Part shown: positions 38,701-53,700 of the stretch, piece after piece
Layout of the letters: each line of letters starts with the position of its first letter
How positions within the stretch are numbered: the first letter of the stretch is position 1
Assembly: GCA_033980235.1 (NCBI GenBank)
Contig: CM067072.1
Coordinates: 19,347,047-19,411,046 of the forward strand
Source of the DNA: Diadema setosum
Taxonomy: Eukaryota > Echinodermata > Echinoidea > Diadematoida > Diadematidae
DNA: 64,000 nucleotides
Direction of reading: 5' to 3'
The notes under the pieces: model-generated
What the model saw: only the letters and a program-made list of their open reading frames with translations
What the model was told of the DNA's origin: nothing
The model's database searches: none
Made by a program: the position numbers and the translations under genes

Positions 38701-41700
38701 AGATATAGGCAGAGAAATTGTAAACACATACAGTTAAATAGAGATATGTTTATGACAAGATTAGAAAAGTAATCACCGTATTCGCCAGTGATAATGCCAC
38801 ACTATTTTTAACAAAAATACAGCAGTTAAGTCGGGGTGAGGCATATGCGTCAGCACAAGCAAATTATTGCCTTTCCAACTCACAGAATCGCCTGCCTGGG
38901 ACTATACAATGTGCCAATGAGCAATGCAACATCAACCACTGCATTGAAATCAATCTTATACAGACAATGCTATGTTCTGCGATTAAGTGACATTTTTTTT
39001 TTTCATTACCTACTTTATATCACTGTCTCTGAAGCAAATTCTGAGGACATTTAAAAAAAGAAAAAACCTAAAGTAGAAATGTCGCTACGGCGACTGGTAT
39101 TCCTCCGCCATAATGCATGGTTCTCCTAATAGGTCTATAGTACAATGTCTTGACAATGTGTGATGACAGTTTCACACAATTGGCAAAATATTAAAATGAC
39201 AGGTTTGCCACAAATGTGCTGAATGTTCACTTTCCTAGAACTAGGTTCAATTGGATGAATGATTAAAACGTCAGAGTGCAGGTATTTGGGGAACTGATGA
39301 TTTTTACTTGACTTTTGACCCTTTTATAAGTTTATGCATTGAGTAATTTTCAAGGTATTGAGAAAAAGTATAATTTCAGTATCAAATGGTAAAATAGTAT
39401 CATCTAAACCTGGCCTTTGACCTTTGATGTCACAGTTCCAAAGAGAATCACTGTTAGGTAGAACATGCATAAATATGTAAGTTTCATGATGATACCTTGA
39501 GTTGAGTTACTTTGGAGATATGGAGGAAAAAGTGCAATTTAGCACTTTCACTTGACCTTTGACCTTTGACCTTTTGGCAAGAAACTTCCCACAGAATATA
39601 TATTGGGTAATACATGCATACATCAAGTTCTAACAAAAAAATCCTTCAGGCATTGCATAAATATAAGGAAAGTAGTGATATTTTGAGTTGAACTTGACCT
39701 TTGACCCCCTGACCTTTGACCAATGACCCCCAACTTCCCTAGATAATCACTGCCCATCGGTACATGCATATAAACTAAGTTCCATGAAGATACCTTGAAC
39801 CATTTGTGAGATATGGAGAAAAACATGAAATTTCAACTTTTTTTCACAAAATAACCTGTGATCTTTGACCTTTGACCCTAAAATCCAAACAAAGTATTAT
39901 CCCCCCAGGATATACCCTCATACCAAGTTTGATGTAAAACCACAACACGGTTCTTGAGATATCGACAAAAACAAAATGGGACGGACGGACGGACGGACGG
40001 ACGACCTGAAAACATAATGCCTCCAGCCACTTCATTGGCGGAGGCATAAAAAGAAAGTGCAGCGCGATTGCAAGTTGGTGTGCAAAGCATAGCTATGGCG
40101 GCAATTGCAATCCTGCACACATCACACAATAGCACTACTGTACAAGTGGAAATTTTCGTGGTGTTGAAATTTTCGCGCATTTCGCGCAACCAGAAACTAG
40201 CATGAAAATAAAAACACGCAAATATTTTTGCTTGCCATATGTTCCCGTACTTACTGCCTTGATTCCGCGGAATTAAAAACACGTGAAACTCTTCTTACCA
40301 GGCCAAGTGCGAAAAATTAGTCGCGCGAAAATATCCACTTTTACAGTATCTCATGCAATACTCAGCTATTGAATAGTACTGTGTGTGAATAAAGACACAC
40401 CAATACATGGCTATTGAATAGTGTGTGTGTGTGTGTATGTGTATGTGTACACAGGCTCAGTCATTCATCATTTTAGGGTCCTACGCACAGAAATATCATT
40501 CAAAATCATGACACGCGGTAACTGCATCAATCAGGAAAAACTTGAGATAAAACAAACATAAGTGATTGATAGGAAATGCCTTGAAACAAGTAGAAATAAC
40601 AAAGGTCCTTATCAAAAATAGTTTAGAAAAGTAATGAAGTTTTAATCACAACTAGAAATGTCGCTACAGCGACTGGTGTATGCCTCCGCCATAATGCATG
40701 GTTCTCCTAATAGGACTATAGTACAATGTCTTGACAATGTGTAATGAAAGTTTCACACAATTGGCAAAATATTATAATGACAGGTTTGCCACAGATGTGC
40801 TGAATGTTCACTTTCCTAGAACTAGGTTCAATTGGATGAATGATTAAAACATCAGAGTGCAGGTATTTGGGGGAACTGATGATTTTTACTTGACTTTTGA
40901 CCCTTTTATAAGTTTATGCATTGAGTAATTTTCAAGGTATTGAGAAAAAGTATAATTTCAGTATCAAATGGTAAATTAGTATTATCTAAACCTGGCCTTT
41001 TGCCTTTGACCTCACAGTTCCAAAGAGAATCACTGTTAGGTAGAACATGCATAAATATGTAAGTTTCATGATAATAACTTGAGTTATTTTTTGAGATATG
41101 GAGGAAGAAGTGCAATTTAGCACTTTCACTTGACCTTTGACCTTTTGGCAATAAACTTCCCACAGAATATATATAGGGTTATACATGCATACATCAAGTT
41201 AAAAAAAAAAATCCTTCAGGCATTGCATAAATACAAGGAGAGCAGTGATATTTTGATGAGTTGACCTTGACCTTTGACCCCTTGACCTTTGATCCATGAC
41301 CCCCCAACTTCCCTAGATAATTACTGCCCATCGGTACATGCATATATACAAAGTTCCATGAAGATACCTTGAACCATTTGCGAGATATGGAGAAAAACAT
41401 GAAATTTCAACCTTTTTTTCAAAAAATAACCTGTGACCTTTGACCTTTGACCCCGTGCCCCTAAAATCCACACAAAGTATTATCCCCCAAGGATATACTC
41501 TCATACCAAGTTTGATGTAAAACCAGCACACGGTTCTTGAGATATCAACAAAAACAAAACGGAACGGACGGACGGACGGACGACCCAAAAACATAATGCC
41601 TCCGGCCACTTTGTTGGCGGAGGCATAATAAAATTCCTCATTTTTTTTCTTTTTTTTTCATCACCAAAGTCGGGATGTGGCTTATCCGGCGTTGTGGCCT

Positions 41701-44700
41701 TATCGCTGGCAAATACGGTAAGGGGAAAATGATGCTAAGACTTTGGAGAGAAAACAATTTTAAGAAAATAAAGTTGTCTAGAGAGAAAGAAAAAGTTACT
41801 TTCTTCATTATGGTGGTAAGTGATGTACATTGCTGGTTAGTTTACTGTTACTGTAGGAGATGGTGGATAGTATAAAGCCAAACCCCACATGTGGGTGGAA
41901 TGTGTGTGGTCATGGTGCAGCTTTACACACTGCCTTGACATAAAAGATGTGAATGCAGCATTTAGATACACCCTTTTGTCATGTAGATAGCTGACGAGAG
42001 AAGGAATTTGTACGGTGTATCTGCAGATACACCCTTATGCCACATGAAAGAGTAATGCTGCACATGTACTGTTTTGTCAGCAGAAAGGTGTATCTAAATA
42101 AAGTGACTCATATCCTGGTAATAAACAAGCTGAAAAACCAAGAAATGATAAAATAAAATTTGAAATACAAAGTAAACTCTGAGATACAATGTAAACTCCA
42201 TCATCAAGCATACCAGCATATTTCTGTTGCTTATAGAATGAATGTAAATGCCCAAATTTTGAAGACATTTTTCCTGACCTTTTGCTACTGTCAATTCATG
42301 CAACTACCTGGTGTCTTCTCATTTTTATCTTACTCACACAATTTTGTTAAAGGACATTCCTCGCTCGAAAATACCATTCTTAGCTTAAATTCAGAGACCT
42401 TTGACCTTCCCCCTTTGATTCCCATATCTTCCCAAAAGTTCTATTGTTGAATGAAGAGTTACAGTCTAACCTCTCCTATCCGGACATGTCAGGACCGGCG
42501 CTCATACGAATAAGGGATTTGGCCGCGCATAGGGAGACTCAATGTTTTATACTCACAGCTGCTTACCCAATAATAGCTACAGGCACATGTATTAGTTTTG
42601 TGTGAAACATGTCACGTCCTTGTCAGCTGGTCTGCTTTCAGAATTTTCTGATAATTTCCTCAATGAACAAGCGCCTGTACTGTGACCTGATTTACCCACA
42701 AATTTTCTGTCAATGTTCTTGCTGTGATTTGGAGATAGTGAATGTCTGAATGGATGTTATTTGGATGAAAATTTGGTGTGAATGTACATTGATTATGTTG
42801 AGAATAATATGTAATTCAATTGAGATTATGCAGGGATTTGTCTGAATTGGAACTCCCTTTTTCCCATTATTATGATAGTAAATTGAAAAAAAAAAAAGTT
42901 GTCAAATTTCACACGAGCCCATCACTGAGACTATTGGTGTTTCAAACAGAAGATTAATGCAGCTTTAATATACAAAAGATTTTCCACGAGCACAATCTTA
43001 CAGAGCCATTTAAAAACAAACACTGGCATTTAGAAACACTAAAGTAAGACACTTCATCACACTCAAATGCAACTCCTATCTGAATGCAATCACAATGAAC
43101 ATACACTTTTACCTGTGAATCTTCTTCAAAAAGACATCTGCTGCTGTGGCAACACTATATGAAAAGAAATGAAAAGAAATGATATCTGTTCAGAAAGATC
43201 AATGCACAGATTTACACATGTAAACTGACAGTGCAAAACACAATTCTGAATTATCTAGATGTTTCTTGTTTGTGTAAATCTATCTCTATCTCTCTCTGCT
43301 AAATTTCTGCTGACACAAACTGTGATTTACTATGTACTACATCATTTTGTGCAATGTGTGCTAATAAAGTTCCACACATGCATACATAAAGTCTACAATA
43401 TTTACATACAAAATCAGGGAGATAATAGAAAAGGAGTGGAATCCTTCCTGATTGTGCAAATCTGTGGATAGCTTCTATAAAATGACAATATGAATGCTTA
43501 GCATTCTACTGGCTTTGATATTTCATGCTCCAAGATGTTCTTTCATAGCTTTTAGACTTAAGCTGTGTTCAGACAAGAGCCATGTTCAGACGTATTTCTA
43601 GTCGGAGTAAAATTTTATGGCACAGCAATTAAAATTCCAATTGATGCTTACCAAGACCCTGTGTCCACACGATGGTCATGGGAAGAAACTCCGACCAATT
43701 TACCACGGCCTTTGCGCACATCGACCATACGATTGTTTTTTTACCAGCGGCATTCGTCTTCTCCGTTCTTGTTGATGAGAATTTTTGAGCGCTAGCTTCT
43801 TCGTCATGATCAGCTAGGTTAGAATGGTACTGTGTACTGTGTACTGTGTACTCGCAACATGTCAACACTGCGATTTGACCCTGGAAGTTTTACCTAGATT
43901 GTAAGGTATGTAAGGTCATAGATACTCTGAGGGCTTGTCCACACGGGCAATTTACTCCAACCAGCGAGTCGTGGTAGCGAGATACTCCTGAGAAAACTCA
44001 GGAGTATCTTTTCTCAGGAGTATCTTGGTCGGAGGAAGAGGTCGTGGTAAGTTCCCCCGACCGGAGGAAGTACCACGACCTTGTTCAGACGGGCACTACT
44101 CCGACCTTTCTTCCGACCTTCCTCCGAAGTTACTCCAACTAAAACTGCCTTCGTCTGAACACAGCTACTGGCAGTTTTGGTCAGAGTAACTTCAGAGGAA
44201 GGGTCGGAGGAAGCTTGGTCGGGGGTAACTTCGGAGGAAAGGTCGGAGCAGTGCCCGTCTGAACAAGGTCGTGGTAACTTTCTCCGCTTGGAGGAACTTA
44301 CCACGACCTCTTCCTCCGACCAAGATACTCCTGAGTTTTATCAGGAGTATCTCGCTACCATGACTAGTTGGTCGGAGTAAATTGCCCGTGCGGACAAGTC
44401 CTTGGAGCATCTATGAACTTTCATACCTTACAACCTAGGTAAAACTTCCAGGGTCAAATCGCAATGTTGACATTTTGCGAGTACACGTGCACGTGCAGTA
44501 CAATTCTAACCTAGCCGATCGCAACAAAGAAGCTATGGAATATTACAGCGCTCAAAATTCTCATCAACAAGTACAAAACATGGAGAAGACAAATGCCACT
44601 GGTGAAAAAAAAAACCCAAAACAACAACCGTATGATCAACGTGCGCGGCACTACCACTTCCGGAAGTAACACCAACCCTCCACGGTGATCCCCGCGAAGG

Positions 44701-47700
44701 CTGTGGAAAATTGGTCAGAGTTTCTTCCCATGACTGTCGTGTGGACACAGGGTGGTGGCAAGATAAGTATAAATTTGAATTTTAATTGCCGCACCATAAA
44801 AATTTACTCGGACTAGAAATACGTCTGAACATCAAGAAGTTCTTGATTTTAACAAGTTCACGCTGTATTTCAGAGGAATTGTTGAAACCATGTATGGAAC
44901 TTTCTCGGAATCTGCTGTAGAATAAATCCTTTCAGTTTTTCTTCAAATAACCCTGTCATCTATACCCCAGGACTGAAAACAAAAATGGAATATTAGCATG
45001 TTAGAAAAAGTAAATATTAAATCATCTTGCACACATTTGTGCATAATTTTGTTCACCAAATACCTGAATGTGAAATATTTTTGATTGTGTGATTGGCTAA
45101 TGCATGTTTCCGCATTTTTAACAGAATCTGAAGTTACAGAACTAAAATTTTAATCATTCTTGTTTGAGTGTTCTGTTCTCTACACACTAAAAAATTGCCT
45201 CCAAAAATGTTGAAAGGAACAGCAAACTGCTGCTTACTCAGTTTGTTGTGATTGAGGAAATGATGTCTTTTGTCAAAGCAATTCATTTACATCTGTGAAA
45301 GAGTGCATAACTTCTCGGCGGGATGGAGCATGGGTACAAAGGAGAGACTCTTCTTTCTTCTCCTTTTCTAGCACCTCCCTGACGAAATCAAGAAGATGCA
45401 ATGATTCAGTGCAATCTGAAAACGTAAAATCATGGGATGCAACTTTCCCATCAGTATCTTAGAAATGGATAATATTGGGAGACTGGAAACTCACCTGTAG
45501 TGGGTGTCGGAGCTAGCTACTATTAAGTGACAAATGACTTCAGTTTCACTCAATACATCTGAACTCAGGAACTGCACTATTCCAACTTTGCACTATATAG
45601 AATGAAAAAATGCACACATAGATAGAAACATTGTCTAAATCAATATGTAATAAAAAAAAAGTTATTCACACAAGAAGAAATAATACTCATAGGAAGGCAG
45701 GTATGTATACATACTGTACTACAAGTATGACTTAAACCATTTAATACCCACACTATATCATTTTCTAGGTGGTTCAACAATTATGAAAATATGATTAATC
45801 TTTTCTTTTAATATTATTTCGTTTCATTTCTTTTTAATCATTGAGTTCCCACACAGATTATAGAGTGTTGTATTTGTAACATACATCCACAGAGATCAAT
45901 AAAAAGTAACATATATTTTGTAAATGTAATATATAAACACTATCATAATATTACATGACACAAAATGAATTCATATCAGTCTAGAGTACATTACATTCAT
46001 ATTAGATGATTAAGATTATGTGCAGGGGAACCTACATAAAAGCAGATGCTTGTGGGGATAGGTTCCAAGAAAAAAGTCAACCACAATCATTCACACTTGC
46101 ATACACACACTGCATGCACGCAAGTGCACCTGGACAAGCACATGTACACACACACACACACGTTTGTTAATTTACAGATCAGCAGTTGCTATCTTAACAA
46201 ATTTCATTTGTAGAGGGAGACAAAATTGAAGAAACTCACACCTGAATTATTAAATTGGTGAGTAAAATATTCTCTCTTTTCATAATGCAAAATAAATTTT
46301 AAAAATTCTTAAATTTAACATAAGAATATTAATCAAATTTACAAAAAGATCCTTTTTATACACATACATTGTATACTATCAACATGGTCAGAATCACAAA
46401 AATCTTGTATTGCATATAAATTTGTAGTGTATAGTCATACACAATGTATATCACTTTAAATTTTATGTTTGAATAAGTACTGTGAAAGCAATTTGCACAA
46501 CTTTTGCCACAAAGTACAATGCTAAGGTAGCAGTCACTTTAAACATGTGTTATACTAAATTCCATCAACACCACTTAATGAGATTATTTAGCTGATTGCC
46601 ATGAGTTAACTAGGCTAAAAGATACTCTTTTTGTAAGGACAAAGTGTAAAACTAATTCTGTGTAGAAACCTCGCATTACAAAAGGGTCATGAAATGTACG
46701 AGGAGGAAATGTTCTCCAAACATTCCTTTAATGAAGCTCCAGGACATCTGAAGTAAAAACTTCATGAACAAGAGACCCGCGGGTCTAGCGCTCACCTGAG
46801 TATCGCAAGTTCACCTTTCATGCAGTCACTAATCTAAATTATTCACAGCTCTACAAAAATTTGTCCAGTCATTCTCAAGTAGAAGACGAAAATGTACAAT
46901 AAGGGCCCAATTTTTTTTTTAAGATTCCTTAATTTGGGGGGATTGGGGCCCCCTGGGGCCCTCTGGGCGGGGCATGGTGCCCATTTTGATAAATTGAGAT
47001 CCTGACCCCCTAGGGATGCTACCTACCAAGTTTGATGAAAATCCATCATGAGGTTTTCAGGAAGAAGATGAAAATGTACAGTTCAGGCCCCCATTTGGAC
47101 GTTCCCACCCCCCCCCCCCCCCCCCCCAAGAGGGGCACCCCTGGATCTGCTATGAACAAACTTGAAACTACAGTCATTAATGTACTCACTCATAGTAGTA
47201 TTATCTTAGCTCTATAACTTCTGATTCAAGAGAAGATTTTTAAAGATTCCTTCATTTTGGGGGGTTTGGGCCCCCTGGGGGCCCCCTGGGTGGGGCATGG
47301 TGCCCATTTTAACAAATTGAGATCCTAACCCCCTAGGGATGCTACCTACCAAGTTTGGTGAAAATGGGTCATGGGGTTCTCAAGGAGAAGATGAAAATGT
47401 ACAATTTAGGCCCCATTAGGACCCCTCCCCACCCCCCTCCCCTGGGTCCTAAGGGGGGCACCCCTGATTCTGCCATGAACAAACTTGAAACTACAGTCAT
47501 CAATGTACTAACTCATAGTATTAACTTAGCTCTATCACTTCTGGTTCTAGAGAAGAAGATTTTTACAGATTCCTTAAAGGACAAGTTCACCTTCATTAAC
47601 ATAAGGATTGAGAGAATGTAGCAATACTAGTAGAACACATTGAAAGTTTGAGGAAAATCGGACAATCGATGCAAAAGTTATGGATTTTTGAAGTGTTTGT

Positions 47701-50700
47701 GCAGTCACCGCTGGATGAGAAGACTACTGCAGTTTATGATGTCACATGCGTACAACAATTTAAAGATAATAAAAAGTTTTGGTACCTCAAAAGCTTCCCT
47801 GAATTTCCTTGTCTTGGTTTGTGTTTCAGGTTAAAGTACGTTGTCTGTGAGAATTACTCGCCCCAAAGTGCTCTCATGTCTTAGTAATCATGCAATAATG
47901 GTTTCGTACCAGAGCCGACGCTGTCCAGCGTCGATAAATATTGTACGAAACCACTGACTGCGACCAGCAGCGTGCAGCCCATTGTACGCATAGCTAACTG
48001 CGACCAGCAGCCCCATACGCATAGCGTAATGGGGCTTCGCATTGTAGCATTCAGGATCATGACAGAATTAGTATCGCGGGTAAATGTCAACTTAAAATCC
48101 AAAAATTTCTTCGATTTGAAGACTTACCAATTAAGTTGAAGTATTGAAAACAGGCTTCGAACAACGTTTGGTTCTGCCAATAGTCCCTTTCTGTTCAAAT
48201 TGATGACTGACTGTGACTCGGTCGAGAGGACCTTGGGAGAGCTACATACACTGGATACCATGGCCAGCGCATGCGCACACAAACATCTTATCCGTTCATG
48301 GATTTGAAATTTGTGTGCATGTGATGTGTTCGCATGCACTGGCTGTAGTATTCAGTGTACTGTACTACGTAGTGTAGAATCTTTGATCGTACATTCAAAA
48401 CACACAGAACTCGTCATGCACAAGCAAACATGGATTGACCTGATGACCAATTTCGAAGAATGTCTGTGTCATGATCCACGATTAAAGGACTTTCTTCATG
48501 AAAGAGATGTTCCTACGACCGGTAAACAAAGGGCTGGGCGAAACTCCCCTTATGCTGCCACAAAGTGGCCGCTATGCATTTGGGTCCACTTCTGGTGCAG
48601 CTAGGCTGGGCCTGGATCTGGGCGAAAACGATCGTGAACCGGCCCAGATCCGTCGGTGCTCGAATGGAGCATTTCTCTCCCTTCATGCATCACCTTGCCG
48701 AAATTGTTCCAGTAAAAATATTTTGGTGGGGCATTTGCAGTGCCATCTGCTAAAATTGCTCCTTTCTGGAAATGTCTCGAACAAATACAATTCTCGAGTT
48801 TGACTTCAGGTTGAAGTGGTCTTTCCAGCGAAGCAGATTTTTCCACGCTCTCCACTGAACTTTGTCTGTTAGGAACTTTCCCCACTTCGCGTCCTTCATC
48901 AATGGATATTTTCCATAATTTCGTCATTTGGCATCATTGGCCCAGCAGTGGGCCTCTTCGCAGAAGAATCCCATTAATCAAATGTAAAGTTACAGATTCG
49001 AAAATATCTCTGTTATTTGCGAGATTATATAAGACAGAATTTGATATGATCTATGAATACTAGTACTTCAGCATTCAAGGTGCATAAAAGCATATATTTA
49101 CACATTGCATGTTCATAACTGGAAGTTTATATCCCAAGAATTAAAGGTAAACAATTAGAGTACCACACGCGTTCAGATTCGGAGAGCTATATGCAATAGG
49201 GAGAATTGATTCAATGGTATTAACCCTAACTAGGCCGGGGGGGGGCCTCCGAGGCCCCCCCCTCGACGTTTCGCGCAATGTATCGCTAACGCGAAAAGCT
49301 ATCGCCGCGACGTTTCATGACTTTTTTCTGTTGAGTCTCCCGCATCTTTTGACACCAAATTTGCGATGCGCGGGTGCGCGGTTCCGAAGTTTTGCATAAA
49401 TATGTATGTGCATGTCAGACCAAAAATTGCTAAAAAACGTGAATTCGTGTACAATTTCAATGGAAACTGTGCTTACATTCAAATTTCATAAAAGCATGAT
49501 TATTTTGGGGTTTTATTGATTAAAATCAATTAATAACATATTTTCTTGTTCGGAACAATGTCGTGGACAAGTTTCATCGAAAAAACAATGAAAAACATCA
49601 AGTCGAAAAAACAAAGAAATACATAAGAAATTCGAAAAACAACAAAATACTTAAGAAATTTTTTCGGATGGCTCAATTTTTTTCTCTTATATTTGCTTAG
49701 GACACTAAAAAGAATATTTACACAAAAAGTGTGCCCATTTTGAGTTTTATTTAGTGATTTATACCAAATTGTCTGATTTCATTGCATCATTATGCATAAA
49801 TTATCATAATTTAGCATAAATGATAATTTTTTAAAATCTAACTTTGTAGTACTTTAGATTACATCATAGGCAATGTGTGTGCCAATTTTCGTCGCGATCG
49901 CGCGGTCGACGGCCGAGATCTGGAGGGGGGGCCTGGGAGGCCCCCCCCCGGCTCTATGATCTACCTAAATAGCCCGGCCTAGTTAGGGTTAAAGCTCATG
50001 CAGGAGAGTAGTCAACAATTAAGAAATTGTTTGATCACCTCCTCAATAGTTTTGGCATCCAGTGTTCCCTGCTCCCCTATCAACCTCTTGAGTGCATTGG
50101 GGCTTAGTCCAGGTGGGGTCTGGTAACTTTGGTAGTTGACCTCTGTGTTATGTCTGCTGGTATTGGCAGTAGCTGTGTTAGCATCTGCAGGTGCAGAGCT
50201 GGACCTCTCTTCACTGCAAGTATACAACAAACTTTATTTCTTCATAAATCAAAGCATGTAGTAAACACTCCTAGGTTACTACCTGCCCACATGCAGGTAA
50301 GCACAAGGAAAAAATACAATGCACCATTACAGCACAATTGACAAGGGCACAAAAATATACAGCTGTACATACATAAACATGTGAAGGCACTATCAAACAT
50401 TTTAAGTCACCATTCCCTTCCAAGTGGACTAATGGTGTTGTTGTTTTAAAGAAAAAGAAAGAGAGAGAAAAAAAAAATTGGGGCCCTATACAAATAATTT
50501 GCCCCAGACAATACTAACATAAAACAAACATTATAGACCTTAGAGATATTAAACAAGAATATTAAATATATACCATGTCTCCACGAGGGAGCTCATATCG
50601 TCTCCACAAGGGAGCTCATAATGGACGTTTCCGCAAAGGAGCTCATATAGGAAAAACAACCGTCAAAATATCAATTATCAAAATAATATTATCCAATACA

Positions 50701-53700
50701 AAAAATAATGTCTCAAAAATGAGCTCAATATAAAGGTGACAAAATCTATGTTAATGAATACCTCAAATTTTTCACGCGAACTCGAATAACTAACTCACTA
50801 AAAGCCTGGTCACATTACACAAAGGTCGCGTAAACGCATGAATCACATAAGAAATTCAAGCCTTAAACGATATATGCGCGATTTGCGCATTTCATGAATT
50901 TGTCTGACGTGGAACCTTCGTAATTGTTCGCCAATGTGTGACGGATCGCGCGCTTTACGCGATTCCAGGTTTTGAGCAGCTCAAAACACAGCTTCCCGTA
51001 AAAGTTTACACAGTATTGCGCTGTTTTTTGTAATTTTTGCGTAGTTTGCGTGGTTCTTACGTGAACAATGCGCGAAATATGCGTGGAACATCAGTGATCG
51101 TTCGCGAAAATGTTGCCGCTATCGCGTTCATGCGCGAATCATGCGTGATTCATACGCAGTTCATGAGTGATAATGCACAGATTATGCATGGTTTTCCGTG
51201 GACCTCAGTCGTCACGCACAACCACGAATTCGCTCCACTTGGGGCCTTTGCGTGCGTTTGCGCTGAAAGTGCGTGGCTTGTTAGTGATTTTTGCGTGATC
51301 TTTCCATAGTTCTTGTGCAATTCATCGGTGAATTTCATCGCGAAAATCAGCCAGAATTCTCGACGGACAAGCACGCACAACCAAATTTCTTGTGTGATTC
51401 ATGTGTTTACACGACTTTTGGGCAGTGTGACAGGGCCTTACTGGTGAGGCTAAGAGTTCTACTCAAATCTACAGTGTATCTTCATACTTTTAATACCTGA
51501 ATGTATATGGCAGGAGTAAATAGTCCATCATGAAGGTAGACAGGAGTTGAATGGTCTCAATCTTCTCACTAAGACCAAACATTGCTCTTCTTTTGGCAGG
51601 GTCACTTGGTAGCTCAAGGCTTGGTAAGGCAGGAATCAGCATCTGCAGGATGCTGTTCACATATGGAAAAAAACAAAAACAAATTGGGAATGAATTCATG
51701 TGATTATGTGATAACTATGCTGATAGCTAAACACACACAAAGTCCTGTTGATGTCACTGGCATTGTACACCATAATAATAATACTCCCCCCCCAAAAAAA
51801 AAAAAAAACAACAACAACAACAAACAAACAACAACAACAACAAAAATGCCATTTTGATTAAAAAAGCGATTTCTCAATCTTGTGTTATTTTTTGACTGAG
51901 GGTAGACATATTCATGAGGAATATGATCAACAAATGATTAACTGTAAAAGTGGATATTTCGTGCGAATAATTTTTCGTGCTCAGCCAGGTTACACAAATT
52001 TCTTGCTTTTATTTTTGCGGCAGCTTCTAAAAGTGCTAAATGGGCAAAAATTTCCACGTCGCGAAAATTTTCACTTTTACAGTATCAATACACATTTTGT
52101 CATTGAATGATTTGTTATTCAATGAATAAAATATGAAAATAGAGAGAACTTGAACTATCACTGGGTAAAATTAGTACCTCCACCTAAAAAAGGAGGGACT
52201 TACAGTAGCTCAATCCACAATATTTATGTTTGCTTTTCATGGTAAAAAGAAAAATGAAGTCACCATGGGAACAGTTCAACAATGATTCAAGTATGCTTGC
52301 TTCATTCACAAATTATGTTGGTCACATGTACCAAATCTCAAGTGAAATGCTAAAAACTGAGTGAGCTAAATCCATGAATATTTTGTATGATTTCATTTAA
52401 ATATGTTACCATAGCAACACATTTATCATTGATGAAATTTGATTAATTTGAATTTATTCCTACTTTGTGTTCACAAAAGTATAAAACAAACATACCTGAA
52501 TTACAAAGATTATTACAATTATTAGTAAACAGTAATACTTTGTCAATTTTTATTTACAAAAATAATTGAAACAATGAATACTACTTATCACATCACTTGC
52601 AACACTTGCAGAACAAAAGTGGGGCAGCCTAAATCAAAAGCGTAGCTTATATCACTTTAGGCCCTCACCCCACCCCCCCCCCCAAAAAAAAAAATTCAAA
52701 CCACATCAAAATGAGACATATATATAAGAGTAACAATAAACGGAATATATACCAGAATGGTATAAAGGAACACAACAGTAAGTAAAACTGAAGCTCTGCA
52801 TTAAGAGAGAGCGAGAGAGAGAGAACAGGAGAGGGTATGAAATACAGGGAATACTGTAGATGAGATAAGTTGTGATGAGGGGCAAAAGAAAAGAAAATGA
52901 GAGGAAAGGATATTGAGCAGGAGGACTGATAATTTCAAACAGAATATCTTTGATATTACTTATTCCAAAATTGCCTCTTCAAATTACCCAACATAGATAT
53001 TTCTAAAAATATGGGCAATTCCGCAGTTAGGTGGACATGACATGGATAAAAGAAATGTGCCTCTATACCTTACTCCTTGATTTAGGTATCAACTAATGCC
53101 ATGGATGTTCATCAATCATTAAGGTCTTTCAAATTCAGTAGATTTTATTTTTCGTATTTATTGATTTCGCGAGATCTAAAACCATCATTTAAAATGTACA
53201 TGTGGGACTGGGGATGCTAAAATTCACTCAAATGCAAATTACAGTGGGTTCCTTTGAAATATTTTCCTCAAAGTTTTGCTGAAGGGTAAAAGATGAATAC
53301 ATTTTAATAGATACTCCAGAAGTCATGTGACATTTTGTCAATTACAAAAGGGTGAAATGACCTGCGGAATTACTCCGGACAAATGTAACGTTACTAACCG
53401 TAACGTTACTAACCATGCTTTTGGGGGTCTAGCTAAGAAATTATTGGTCGAACTGCTAAAAAACATTGTGTAAACATTTGTCATGATGCAATAATTGAAA
53501 TTTATGCAACACTTTGTTTGAAGTAACTTGAATTTTTGCACACTTTTTGTTACAAGACATTGATTTTTTTGCCATGTCCTTTTTTCGTAACGTTACTAAC
53601 CAGCCCTTTTAGTTGCCATAGCAATTCTAATATTTCTTGGATTGCATTCATTCTTTTCTGTATCATAAACCTGGGAGGGATGAACATGTTTTTGACATAA

